NCBI GenBank assembly: GCA_904420065.1
Contig: CAJFTU010000028.1
Location: 1-64,000 of the forward strand
Source: an uncultured Emergencia sp.
Lineage (GTDB): Bacteria > Bacillota > Clostridia > Peptostreptococcales > Anaerovoracaceae
DNA length: 64,000 nt
Direction: 5' to 3'
Positions 8,682-15,546 of the stretch are shown here, in pieces. Position 1 is the stretch's first letter; every line of letters begins with the position of its first letter. The notes under the pieces were generated by a model. That model was not told the DNA's origin and searched no databases. It worked only from the letters and a program-made list of their open reading frames with translations. A program made the position numbers and the translations under genes.

Positions 8682-9493
8682 TTGCCAAATTTACAGGAAC
8701 GGAAGACGGAAAGCGGGAGCTTATGCGCATCTGGCTTGAAGGCAACCGGCAGGCTCATGATTTCATCTCTGAGGAGTACTGGTTGTCTCACTTCGATCAG
8801 GTCGGAGAAGCCCTTTCCTCTGCGGATGTTTTTATCTGTCAGGAAGAGGGGAAACTGCGGGGTTTTGCAGGAATGACGGGCGATTACCTGGCCGGAATCT
8901 TTGTGGACAGTCGCTGTCGATGCCAGGGAACGGGAAGAGCGCTCTTGAATGCGGTAAAAGAAAAGTATTCTGCATTTACTCTGCAGGTTTATGTTAAAAA
9001 TCGAAGAGCGGTGGATTTTTATCTGCGCGAAGGATTGTCGGTTGTGAAGAAGATGATAGATTTGGACACCGGACAATGGGAGTACCTTATGCTCTGGGCA
9101 GCCGATCCTTCAGAGCGGCTGTATCGAACAGCGACGGCTGTCGTCGGCCCGATGAAACTGGGAGAATCCGGGGAAGCCGGTCAGGTAGCCTGTGCTGCCG
9201 AAAGTGAGGATGGACGGATTTACACGGGAGTCTGCATTGATCTGCCCTGCTCTTTGGGGTTTTGTGCGGAACAGGCTGCAGCGGCTCAGATGTTGAGGGA
9301 TGGGCAGACGAAGATCAAAAGAATTGTTGCCGTTACAGAGGAAGGATCCATTTTGCCTCCGTGCGGCAGATGCCGGGAATTTTTGTATCAGATAGATGAG
9401 GGCAATCTGGATGCGATAGTCATGTTGCCCGGGAAGAGAGAGGCGCGGCTGAAGGAGCTGCTGCCGGAGCGATGGAACGAGGTGTCAGTATGA
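8678..9493 (+). CDS. GNAT acetyltransferase fused to cytidine-deaminase-like domain
   Basis: 271 residues, two enzymes in one chain. Residues 1-145 are a GNAT fold with the acetyl-CoA loop RCQGTGRA (81-88) and the C-terminal VYVKNRRAVDFYLREG. Residues 148-271 are a cytidine/blasticidin-S-deaminase-type domain with zinc and proton-shuttle residues in CAE (196-198) and PPCGRCRE (Cys229, Cys232). The first part would transfer an acetyl group to an amine; the second would deaminate a pyrimidine-like base or nucleoside-type antibiotic. The frame is continuous with no stop at the junction. Start and stop overlap both neighbours by four bases. A role in detoxifying an aminated nucleoside antibiotic is possible but is inference. 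Confidence 0.85.
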   Translation: MIAKFTGTEDGKRELMRIWLEGNRQAHDFISEEYWLSHFDQVGEALSSADVFICQEEGKLRGFAGMTGDYLAGIFVDSRCRCQGTGRALLNAVKEKYSAFTLQVYVKNRRAVDFYLREGLSVVKKMIDLDTGQWEYLMLWAADPSERLYRTATAVVGPMKLGESGEAGQVACAAESEDGRIYTGVCIDLPCSLGFCAEQAAAAQMLRDGQTKIKRIVAVTEEGSILPPCGRCREFLYQIDEGNLDAIVMLPGKREARLKELLPERWNEVSV

Positions 9494-9981
9494 AGATCAG
9501 TTTCAGAAATTATGAAAAGGAAGATGTTCTCCTTCTCAAGGATATGTGGAATGAAGTCATAGAGGACGGCATGTCCTTTCCTCAGATCGAACCGTATGAT
9601 ACGGAGAGCTTTTCAAAAGTTCTTGAGGAGGAGACAGCGGTGGTATGTATGTGTGTTGACGGAGAGATCGCGGGTTACTATACGCTTCATCCCAATATTA
9701 TCGGCAGATGCAGTCATGTGGCCAACATCTCTTATCTGATCGGCAAAAAATTTCGCGGAAGGCATTTGGGCCGGCATCTGGTGGCGGATTCGGTGCGCCG
9801 GGCCAGACAGGAAGGATTTCGAGGGATCCAGTTCAACGGCGTCGGCGCATGGAATAAGGCGGCCATCCATCTGTATCAGGACGCAGGCTTTAAGACTCTG
9901 GCCACAATACCCGGCGGATTCCGCCTGAAAGACGGAACTTATTCGGATATGTATATCATGTATTTGTCTCTGATTGAGTAA
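9490..9981 (+). CDS. GNAT family N-acetyltransferase
   Basis: 163 residues from ATG 9490, which overlaps the previous stop (ATGA) and has CGAGGTG as ribosome site; an ATG at 9472 is less likely. The GNAT core is ISYLIGKKFRGRHLGRHLV, where the last part (R-G-R-H-L-G) is the acetyl-CoA pyrophosphate loop, followed by FNGVGAWNKAAIHLYQDAGF. It belongs to the small-molecule or ribosomal-protein-like acetyltransferases, with unknown acceptor. It ends the translationally coupled run that began at 8115. Confidence 0.85.
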   Translation: MKISFRNYEKEDVLLLKDMWNEVIEDGMSFPQIEPYDTESFSKVLEEETAVVCMCVDGEIAGYYTLHPNIIGRCSHVANISYLIGKKFRGRHLGRHLVADSVRRARQEGFRGIQFNGVGAWNKAAIHLYQDAGFKTLATIPGGFRLKDGTYSDMYIMYLSLIE

Positions 9982-10189
9982 GGAGGGCGGAGCAGCGCAG
10001 GCTCAGAACGATCAGCTTGCGCCTGTTGATATATTCTGACAGCGTTTTGTTCATGCAGCCTTTGAATTTTCTCATGAAGTGATACTCAGAATAACCGGCG
10101 ATATCTGACAGCTGCTTTATGGAAAGCGGCTCCTCAATGTGTTCGTCAATATACTTCAGAACATTGTTCAATTCATCGGGATGCTGCAC
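9956..10189 (-). pseudogene. AraC-type DNA-binding fragment
   Basis: 77 residues from a GTG with GGAGGAATTC just upstream. The protein begins ELNNVLKYIDEHIEEPLSIK and continues QLSDIAGYSEYHFMRKFKGC, which is the first helix-turn-helix of an AraC-family regulator. Homology then stops after EYINRRKLI, near 10012. The second helix-turn-helix and any effector domain are missing, and the remaining codons overlap the end of the acetyltransferase gene. The intact ribosome site suggests that deletion of the 3' part occurred recently. It may still be translated, but a single helix-turn-helix is unlikely to act as a normal AraC regulator. Confidence 0.65.
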
Positions 10190-10478
10190 AAAGAATTCCT
10201 CCTTTTCTGTAGATTTGTCCGGTAAGAAACAGACTTTAAACGGATTATCTGTATTATAGACCTTTTTTTAAAATCTGTCTTTTCTTATACTGCTCCAATC
10301 AGTGCTCCCATGTTCCTGCAGCGCCGTAGGACTTTTGACTGATCTTCGGCTCTTTCATCTGGAATGGACGAAGAATTTTGATGAAGGCGTCTACTTGTTG
10401 TTGACACTGTTCTTCATCTTCGGTATTCTTAATATTGTGTAGTCTTTTAATTTAGGGAAAAGAGGTTATTATAGCAGA
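10190..10478. other. Gap without a recognisable gene
   Basis: Between the AraC remnant and the permease. A short plus-strand open frame ending at TAG about 10439-10441 (EWTKNFDEGVYLLLTLFFIF) looks membrane-like but has no start or ribosome site. It could be the tail of a lost membrane gene. Nothing else is visible. Confidence 0.3.
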
Positions 10479-11573
10479 ATGGAAAAGCAAAAAAGATTTA
10501 TAATTAATTTCCTGTATTTTGCGATCATCATCGCCATTGCCTTTTTTATTCTTGAATTTGCATTCTCGCTGTTGTTTCCGTTTGTCGCAGCCCTTTTTAT
10601 TGCATACATCTTAAGACATCCGATCCGCTTTATCTCGGCAAAGACAAGATTGCCGAAAAAGATATCGGCTGTGCTTGTGGTGCTGCTCTTTTACGGAACT
10701 ATCGGTACGCTTCTGACCATGGGCAGCGTCCGGGTATTTTCGTTTATCAGCGATCTGGTTCAGGGGCTTCCAAGAATTTATCTTCAGTATGTAAATCCCG
10801 TTCTCAGCGATTTGTTCCGCCAGTTGGAGCACGCTTTGCAGCAGGCGGATCCTAAAGTTTTGGATACAGTAGACTATCTCTGGGATCAGTTCACCCGGTC
10901 TATGAGCGGCCTGGTATCGGATCTTTCCCTTTCCAGTATGGAGGCGATTTCCGGTTTTGCTTCATCGCTTCCGATGCTGTTCATCAAGATGCTCCTCATG
11001 GTGATTTCCACCTTTTTTATCGCTATGGACTACGATAAGCTGGCTGCTTTCTGCATGCGGCAGCTGAACGGTGCAGCCAGAAATATCGTTTTGCAGATTA
11101 AACAGTATGTTGTAGGCACCCTTTTCGTCTGCATTCGGTCGTACGCGTTAATCATGAGTATAACCTTTGTGGAGCTTTCCATAGGACTTACGATCATAGG
11201 AATCAGAAATTCTGTGCTGATTGCGCTTGGAATTGCTATCTTTGATATTCTTCCGGTTCTCGGCACGGGAGGGATTATGATTCCATGGGCTGTCATCGCT
11301 GCAGTTCTGGGAAACTATACGCTGTGCGCCGAACTGGTTGTCCTGTATCTGATTGTCACGGTGGTGAGAAACATCATTGAACCGAAGATTGTAGGCGGAC
11401 AGATCGGTCTCCATCCCGTGGTGACATTGGTCAGTATGTTTGCCGGCGTGCAGCTCTTCGGTGCGGTTGGACTGTTCGGATTCCCGATTGGCCTTTCGCT
11501 GCTCATGTATCTGAATCGTACGGGTACCATACATATTTTTAAGACAGAAGAGCGGTTGGAAAGCGGTGCATAG
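10479..11573 (+). CDS. AI-2E family transporter (PerM/YtvI-like)
   Basis: 364 residues with about seven or eight membrane spans: a hydrophobic N-terminal pair, a long amphipathic loop (residues about 100-165), and C-terminal spans with the family signature IEPKIVGGQIGLHPVVTLVS. The family includes E. coli TqsA (autoinducer-2 export), PerM-like proteins, Na+/H+ antiporter relatives and the sporulation membrane protein YtvI. The short glycine-rich C-terminus resembles YtvI-type members, but no sporulation genes are adjacent. The transported substrate cannot be deduced. An imperfect hairpin with T tract follows. Confidence 0.8.
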   Translation: MEKQKRFIINFLYFAIIIAIAFFILEFAFSLLFPFVAALFIAYILRHPIRFISAKTRLPKKISAVLVVLLFYGTIGTLLTMGSVRVFSFISDLVQGLPRIYLQYVNPVLSDLFRQLEHALQQADPKVLDTVDYLWDQFTRSMSGLVSDLSLSSMEAISGFASSLPMLFIKMLLMVISTFFIAMDYDKLAAFCMRQLNGAARNIVLQIKQYVVGTLFVCIRSYALIMSITFVELSIGLTIIGIRNSVLIALGIAIFDILPVLGTGGIMIPWAVIAAVLGNYTLCAELVVLYLIVTVVRNIIEPKIVGGQIGLHPVVTLVSMFAGVQLFGAVGLFGFPIGLSLLMYLNRTGTIHIFKTEERLESGA

Positions 11574-11607
11574 CCGTCAGAGGAAATTACACGCTGCTAT
11601 TTGCTGT

Positions 11608-11653
11608 CAGAGCTTGCAATCCCTTTTTTAAGGGCTTCAGGCTCTGTTTTTTT
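11608..11653 (+). terminator. Rho-independent terminator after AI-2E permease
   Basis: CAGAGC pairs with GCTCTG, and CCCTT with AAGGG inside it, followed by seven T. The stem is interrupted. The remaining bases to 11861 hold nothing I recognise. Confidence 0.6.
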
Positions 11654-11861
11654 GGTGGAAAACCTTCTCCTGCCGGCGGACTGGTTTGCGGGTAAAGCTG
11701 GTGCAGGCGGAAAGACAGCCGGGCAGAGTGCACGGGTTTGAGGCTTAGGATTTGTCGATGACGTGATAATCCTACGGAAGTTTTCAGAAAGGTGTAGTTT
11801 GTGAATCTGTGTAATGATTGGAAAATCAATGATAGGGGAGAGAGGAAAATTTTTTAAAAAA

Positions 11862-11888
11862 TTAGCACTCACCTATTGACAGTGCTAA
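11862..11888 (+). promoter_or_regulatory. CIRCE element (HrcA operator)
   Basis: TTAGCACTC, a nine-base spacer, then CAGTGCTAA. This is the CIRCE inverted repeat with one mismatch (C for G at the first base of the right arm). It overlaps the -35 box of the hsp20 promoter, so HrcA binding would block polymerase and release it on heat shock. Confidence 0.9.
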
Positions 11889-11903
11889 CAAAAGTGGTAT
11901 AAT
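11876..11903 (+). promoter_or_regulatory. Sigma-A promoter of hsp20
   Basis: TTGACA (11876-11881) and TATAAT (11898-11903), both perfect consensus, with a 16-bp spacer. The -35 box lies inside the CIRCE repeat. The leader to the ATG at 11983 is about 75 bases. Confidence 0.9.
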
Positions 11904-11982
11904 AAAATTGTCAAAAGGGAAAAGACATAATAGAGAATGACATTAAGGACCGGCACAGACCGGTATTGAAGGAGGGATTGTA

Positions 11983-12402
11983 ATGTTATTACCTAGCATT
12001 TTTGGAGAGAGATTATTTGATGACTTTATGGATTTTCCGGTAAGAGGCCGCACGGAGAATCAGCTGATGAAGACCGATATCAAGGATGCAGGCGATCACT
12101 TCGAACTGCAGATGGAGATGCCGGGATTCAAGAAAGAAGACGTAAAGGCTCAGCTTAAGGACGGGATGCTGACTATCGAGGCAGCGACCAGCACCAACAA
12201 CGATCAGAAAGACGAGGACGGAAGGTATATCCGCCGTGAGAGATTTACCGGGTCCTGCAGCAGAAGCTTTTATGTGGGCGAAACCATTAAACAGGAAGAT
12301 ATCAAGGCCAGGTTTGAAGACGGCATTCTGAAGATCTGCGTACCGAAGGAAGAGAACAAGCCGCAGATCGAGGAAAACAAATATATTTCCATAGAAGGTT
12401 AA
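11983..12402 (+). CDS. Hsp20/alpha-crystallin small heat-shock protein
   Basis: 139 residues. The alpha-crystallin domain covers about residues 29-125 (ADHFELQMEMPGFKKEDVKA-like start, then GRYIRRERFTGSCSRSFYVG). The tail NKYISIEG carries an I-x-I-type anchor used for oligomer assembly. It is an ATP-independent cytosolic holdase that binds unfolding proteins. Strong AGGAGG ribosome site, single-gene transcript with CIRCE control upstream and a hairpin terminator behind. CIRCE usually governs groESL and dnaK operons; its use on a lone hsp20 is less common but known in Firmicutes. Confidence 0.93.
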   Translation: MLLPSIFGERLFDDFMDFPVRGRTENQLMKTDIKDAGDHFELQMEMPGFKKEDVKAQLKDGMLTIEAATSTNNDQKDEDGRYIRRERFTGSCSRSFYVGETIKQEDIKARFEDGILKICVPKEENKPQIEENKYISIEG

Positions 12403-12436
12403 GGGTTAAGGGATTAGAGATTCAGATATGACCGTG

Positions 12437-12492
12437 AAAGGGAAGGTACGATTGATCATCGATGACAGATGATCGACCGGCCTTCCTTTTTT
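12437..12492 (+). terminator. Terminator after hsp20
   Basis: AAAGGGAAGG pairs with CCTTCCTTTT with an inner palindromic part (GATCATCGAT...GATGATCGA-like), ending in six T. Confidence 0.7.
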
Positions 12493-12530
12493 ATGTGGAA
12501 AGGCATAAGAAGCTTCATTCTGCTGTGATT

Positions 12531-12826
12531 TGCCATACTGTGTAAAGAAAAGACGATTTCAGACAGCGAGAATGCGTTTTTTCCTTGAAAAGTGCCATAC
12601 TGTGCAGATTATTTTTCATTTCAGACGGGCAATTGCCGGTCAGCCGGGCAAAAGAAAGATAGGAGTATAACTTAAGTTGCACAGGAAGTAACCCGCAGGG
12701 GATCGATCCTCGATCGTCCTGCGAAAAAGTGTCTGAAATGAAGTTTTTTTTATAGCGTATGGCAGATTTTCCGTTTTGGCTTCGTTTCGGCTGTCTGAAA
12801 TTAGAAAAAGAGTAAAGAATATGGCA
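12531..12826. repeat. Palindromic modular repeat element, copy 1
   Basis: 296 bp with four 34-bp modules of the form TGCCATA-N18-ATTTCAGAC. Two are direct (12531-12564 and 12593-12626) and two are inverted (12731-12764 and 12793-12826). Within each arm the modules are separated by exactly 28 bp, a 62-bp period. The central 104 bp (12627-12730) contain a separate hairpin at 12694-12723 (CGCAGGGGATCGA and its near-complement). A second element with identical geometry lies at 36051-36357. Central sequences differ while module ends and arm spacers are conserved. No coding potential is convincing. It lies between the hsp20 terminator and the yhdT-panF operon. Confidence 0.85.
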
Positions 12827-12973
12827 GATTCCGTTTTTAAAACCTCCTTTGCATTTTTTGTTGTCCAAACAGGCGGGGCCGTGTTACAATGATGACATAA
12901 CAAAACAGAGGATACGCTTCCCTCGGACATTGAGGGGCGCAGAAGCGATTCTACTATTAAGGAGGAAAGAAAT
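12827..12973 (+). promoter_or_regulatory. Leader of the yhdT-panF operon
   Basis: About 150 bases with GTGTTACAATGATG near 12880-12893, in which TACAAT could be a -10 box with a -35 near TTGTCC about 12860. AAGGAGGAAAG at about 12960 is the ribosome site. No operator was identified. Confidence 0.35.
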
Positions 12974-13261
12974 ATGGCTCCCAGACTGACGGAGAAGGAG
13001 AAGCACCGGCAGATCAGAAAAGAAGCGCTGATTTCAGCCGGTCTTTATGTGGCTTTTTTTATCTGGTGGTATGTTACGGGATACGGCATAGCCGAGCGGG
13101 GCACACCGGAGACTTATACCTATATCTTGGGGCTTCCGATGTGGTTTTTTCTCAGCAGTATTGTCGGATACATCCTGTTCTGTATTGCTGCGGTAGTCGT
13201 CGTGAAGAAGTTTTTTAAGGATTTTGATCTCGGCGAAGATGAGGAAGAGCAGGTGGAGTAA
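12974..13261 (+). CDS. YhdT family membrane protein (DUF997)
   Basis: 95 residues with two membrane helices (about 24-40 and 58-78) and an acidic C-terminus (DLGEDEEEQVE). The N-terminal KEALISAGLYVAFFIWWYVT and following PETYTYILGLPMWFFLSS match the YhdT family, which is encoded directly before panF in enterobacteria and many Firmicutes. It is presumably a small accessory subunit of the symporter in the cytoplasmic membrane, though its function is not proven. The stop codon abuts the panF ATG, indicating translational coupling. Confidence 0.85.
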   Translation: MAPRLTEKEKHRQIRKEALISAGLYVAFFIWWYVTGYGIAERGTPETYTYILGLPMWFFLSSIVGYILFCIAAVVVVKKFFKDFDLGEDEEEQVE

Positions 13262-14758
13262 ATGTCATACACAGCAATATTGATCACCGTGCTGATCGTC
13301 TATCTGCTGTTCAATCTGATCGTGGGCCTTTGGGCAAGCAATCGGCAGGCCAAAGCAGACGAGGCAGCAGGAAAAGGATTTATCAACAATTATTTCATCG
13401 GAGGCCGGTCCATGGGCGGTCTGGTTCTCGCCATGACGCTGGTGGCCACCTTTACCAGCGCCAGCAGTTTTATCGGAGGTCCGGGCGTTGCCTACGAAAA
13501 GGGACTGGTGTGGGTTTATCTTTCCATGATTCAGGTGCCGACGGCGTTTATCATCCTGGGCATACTGGGAAAAAAGTTTGCGCTTATCGCGAGGAAAACG
13601 GGGGCCGTTACGGTAACCGACTATCTGAGAAGCCGGTACAAATCCAAAACGGTGGTCTGGATTTCGTCGATCTGTCTCGTACTGTTTTTCATCGCGCAGA
13701 TGATGAGCCAGTTTATCGGGGGTGCGGTTCTTTTTGAATCGATTACCGGACTTTCCTATATTTACGGATTGCTTCTGTTCGGAACGGTAGTTATCGTTTA
13801 CACGACGATCGGCGGATTCAAGGCGGTAGTAACGACGGATACCATACAGGGCGTCATCATGGTAATCGGCGGATTTATCATTCTGTTCACCATAGTCAGC
13901 AGCGCAGGAGGATTCGATTCCCTGATCGATAAGCTCAATGCGGAAAATCCGGCCTGGGCAGACGTAACCAGCGGAGGAACGACAACCAAGGCTTATGTCA
14001 TGTCCTTTTGGGTTACTGTCGGTATCGGCGTTTTGGGACTTCCACAGACTGCGGTTCGCGGCATGGGATTTAAAGATACCAAAGCTCTGCACAATGCGAT
14101 GATTTACGGAACCATCGTGGTGGGCTTTTTGATGCTGGTCATGCATATTTCCGGCGTGTTTGCGCCGGCCGTGCTGGACGAGTCGGAATTCTCCAATACG
14201 GATTACGTCGTGCCGGCTCTCGTGCTTAAATATATGAATCCGGTGGTTGCCGGGCTGTTCATCGCAGCGCCTCTTGCAGCGGTGATGTCTACGGTATCCT
14301 CTCTGCTGATTCTGGCGTCGGCGGCTATTGTAAAGGATCTGTATCTGAATTACATCGCAAAGCCGGAACAGAGAAAAGAACCGAAATTCAACAATAAGAT
14401 AAAGAATTTGTCGGTAGGAACCACCTTCCTGATCGGCGCTATCGTCTTTGTATTCACCATCTATCCGCCGGATCTGATCGTCTGGATCAACCTGTTCGCC
14501 ATGGGCGGACTGGAGTGCGCCTTCTTCTGTCCGATTCTCTTCGGTCTTTACTGGAAGAGGGCCAACAGCACGGCGTGTATATTGTCGGCTGTTCTCGGCG
14601 TAGTGTCGTTTATTCTGATGACTACTTTTGAGATGACTTTCTTCGGAGCTGCGCCGATCGTACCGTCTATTCTCATATCGATAGCCGCCTTTATCTTCGG
14701 CGGTTACGTGGGAAAACCGGTGGACAGGGCTACGTTGGATCTGTTCTTCCTTACGTAG
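13262..14758 (+). CDS. panF: Sodium/pantothenate symporter-like SSS transporter
   Basis: 498 residues, sodium:solute symporter family with about 13 membrane spans. YFIGGRSMGGLVLAMTLVAT, followed by the TSASSFIGGPG signature and VYTTIGGFKAVVTTDTIQGV, are SSS hallmarks. Pairing with a YhdT gene points to pantothenate as substrate, which would feed coenzyme A synthesis. The protein ends LDLFFLT at a TAG (14756-14758). The same frame then has a second TAG at 14765-14767 and stays open for 82 codons (see the entry at 14768-15015), so the C-terminal tail may have been shortened. Substrate assignment rests on context and is moderately sure. Confidence 0.82.
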   Translation: MSYTAILITVLIVYLLFNLIVGLWASNRQAKADEAAGKGFINNYFIGGRSMGGLVLAMTLVATFTSASSFIGGPGVAYEKGLVWVYLSMIQVPTAFIILGILGKKFALIARKTGAVTVTDYLRSRYKSKTVVWISSICLVLFFIAQMMSQFIGGAVLFESITGLSYIYGLLLFGTVVIVYTTIGGFKAVVTTDTIQGVIMVIGGFIILFTIVSSAGGFDSLIDKLNAENPAWADVTSGGTTTKAYVMSFWVTVGIGVLGLPQTAVRGMGFKDTKALHNAMIYGTIVVGFLMLVMHISGVFAPAVLDESEFSNTDYVVPALVLKYMNPVVAGLFIAAPLAAVMSTVSSLLILASAAIVKDLYLNYIAKPEQRKEPKFNNKIKNLSVGTTFLIGAIVFVFTIYPPDLIVWINLFAMGGLECAFFCPILFGLYWKRANSTACILSAVLGVVSFILMTTFEMTFFGAAPIVPSILISIAAFIFGGYVGKPVDRATLDLFFLT

Positions 14759-14767
14759 TGCGCATAG

Positions 14768-15015
14768 TTCGGAGAATTCGACAGAGAGATCGCCAAGGGT
14801 CAGCGGCTGAAGACGCAAGATCGCTTTACGGACGGATATGCGGACCGGGCAACGGAATCTGATGAGAAGGCGATCTCGACAGCCAAAAGAGGAGACGCGG
14901 AGTCCGATACAAATCGGAACGTGAAGGAAAAGCCGATTCCGACGTTTGACCGGAAAAAACGGTTTTATGGATTAAGATGGATTATACAGGAGCAGTACAA
15001 AAGGAACAGAAGTTA
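14768..15015 (+). other. Open frame continuing panF past two stop codons
   Basis: In the panF frame, after TAG at 14756 and 14765, the sequence encodes FGEFDREIAKGQRLKTQDRF and further charged residues to a TAG at 15013-15015. It has no start codon or ribosome site of its own. Lysine, arginine and acidic residues dominate, as in a cytosolic tail of a transporter. It may be the former C-terminus of the symporter. The gap to csoR contains no other gene. Confidence 0.4.
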
Positions 15016-15039
15016 GGATAGCAGACAGGAGGTACGGAG

Positions 15040-15315
15040 ATGAAACAGTGCATGGATTCGGACAATCTGCACCGCAGACTGAAAAAGATCATCGGCCAGG
15101 TGCAGGCTATCGACAGGATGATCGACGAGGATGTACCCTGCGAGGATATCCTCTCCCAGATTAACGCCGCGAAATCAGCTCTTCACAAGGCGGGCCAGGT
15201 GGTCCTTGAGGGGCATATAAAGCACTGTGTGCGAGACGGCATTGAGCACGGGGATCCGGACAAGACCATAGAGAGCTTTACCAAAGCGGTGGAGCGCTTT
15301 GCCAATATGAAATAG
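15040..15315 (+). CDS. csoR: CsoR-type copper-sensing repressor
   Basis: 91 residues, all-helical DUF156/CsoR family. Cys34, His59 and Cys63 have the 25- and 4-residue spacing of the Cys-His-Cys Cu(I) site of CsoR (36/61/65 in the M. tuberculosis protein). That separates it from RcnR and FrmR types, which need an N-terminal His. In the absence of copper such proteins bind GC-rich palindromes flanked by ATAC/GTAT, and copper releases them. Two such palindromes lie in the promoter of the P-type ATPase gene just downstream. GACAGGAGG provides the ribosome site and a terminator separates it from the ATPase. Confidence 0.88.
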   Translation: MKQCMDSDNLHRRLKKIIGQVQAIDRMIDEDVPCEDILSQINAAKSALHKAGQVVLEGHIKHCVRDGIEHGDPDKTIESFTKAVERFANMK

Positions 15316-15334
15316 AAGAATAGGAAGAGAAGAA

Positions 15335-15373
15335 AGATGTTGGGCACATATCGCTGCCGCAGCATCTTTTTAT
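15335..15373 (+). terminator. Terminator after csoR
   Basis: AGATGTTGGGCA pairs with TGCCGCAGCATCT, followed by TTTTTAT. Confidence 0.75.
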
Positions 15374-15462
15374 ATAAGGAAATCCCGCTTTTTCGGAAGC
15401 GGTTGTTTTTCATCCGGCGATTTTCTGCGGTATGTTCTTGCCGCGGAATTTTTTTGACTTCC

Positions 15463-15514
15463 TTGACAACATATACCCCTATAGGTATAATGAGAGTATA
15501 CCCACCCGGGTATA
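15463..15514 (+). promoter_or_regulatory. Promoter of the P-type ATPase with two CsoR-like operators
   Basis: TTGACA (15463-15468) and TATAAT (15486-15491) with a 17-bp spacer. Between the two boxes lies TATACCCCTATAGGTATA (15472-15489), and just after the -10 lies TATACCCACCCGGGTATA (15497-15514). Both have the TATACC-N-GGTATA shape of CsoR boxes. Their placement, one in the spacer and one at the start site, is ideal for repression. Confidence 0.85.
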
Positions 15515-15546
15515 TGGAACGACAGAGAAAGGAATTCGATACATAT

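Noticed and set aside
12531..12826. CRISPR array (34-bp repeat with 28-bp spacers)
   Set aside because: Only two direct copies per arm, the other two are inverted, the repeat interior is not conserved, and no cas genes are in the window.
12827..12830. GATT on both sides of repeat copy 1 as a target-site duplication
   Set aside because: GATT also follows the inner inverted module, and copy 2 has GATC on the left, so GAT appears to be part of the motif.
12515..12868. Minus-strand open frame of 117 codons over repeat copy 1, similar to one over copy 2 (36163-36501)
   Set aside because: Similarity is confined to the repeat modules and follows from DNA repetition; no ribosome site, and the frames diverge outside the modules. 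Treated as a consequence of the repeat, not a protein family.
13265..14818. Minus-strand open frame of 517 codons
   Set aside because: Antisense to panF; strongly biased arginine/histidine composition and no motif.
15337..15546. Longer N-terminus of the metal ATPase
   Set aside because: It would include the promoter and both operators; translation starts after the transcription start, best at 15547.
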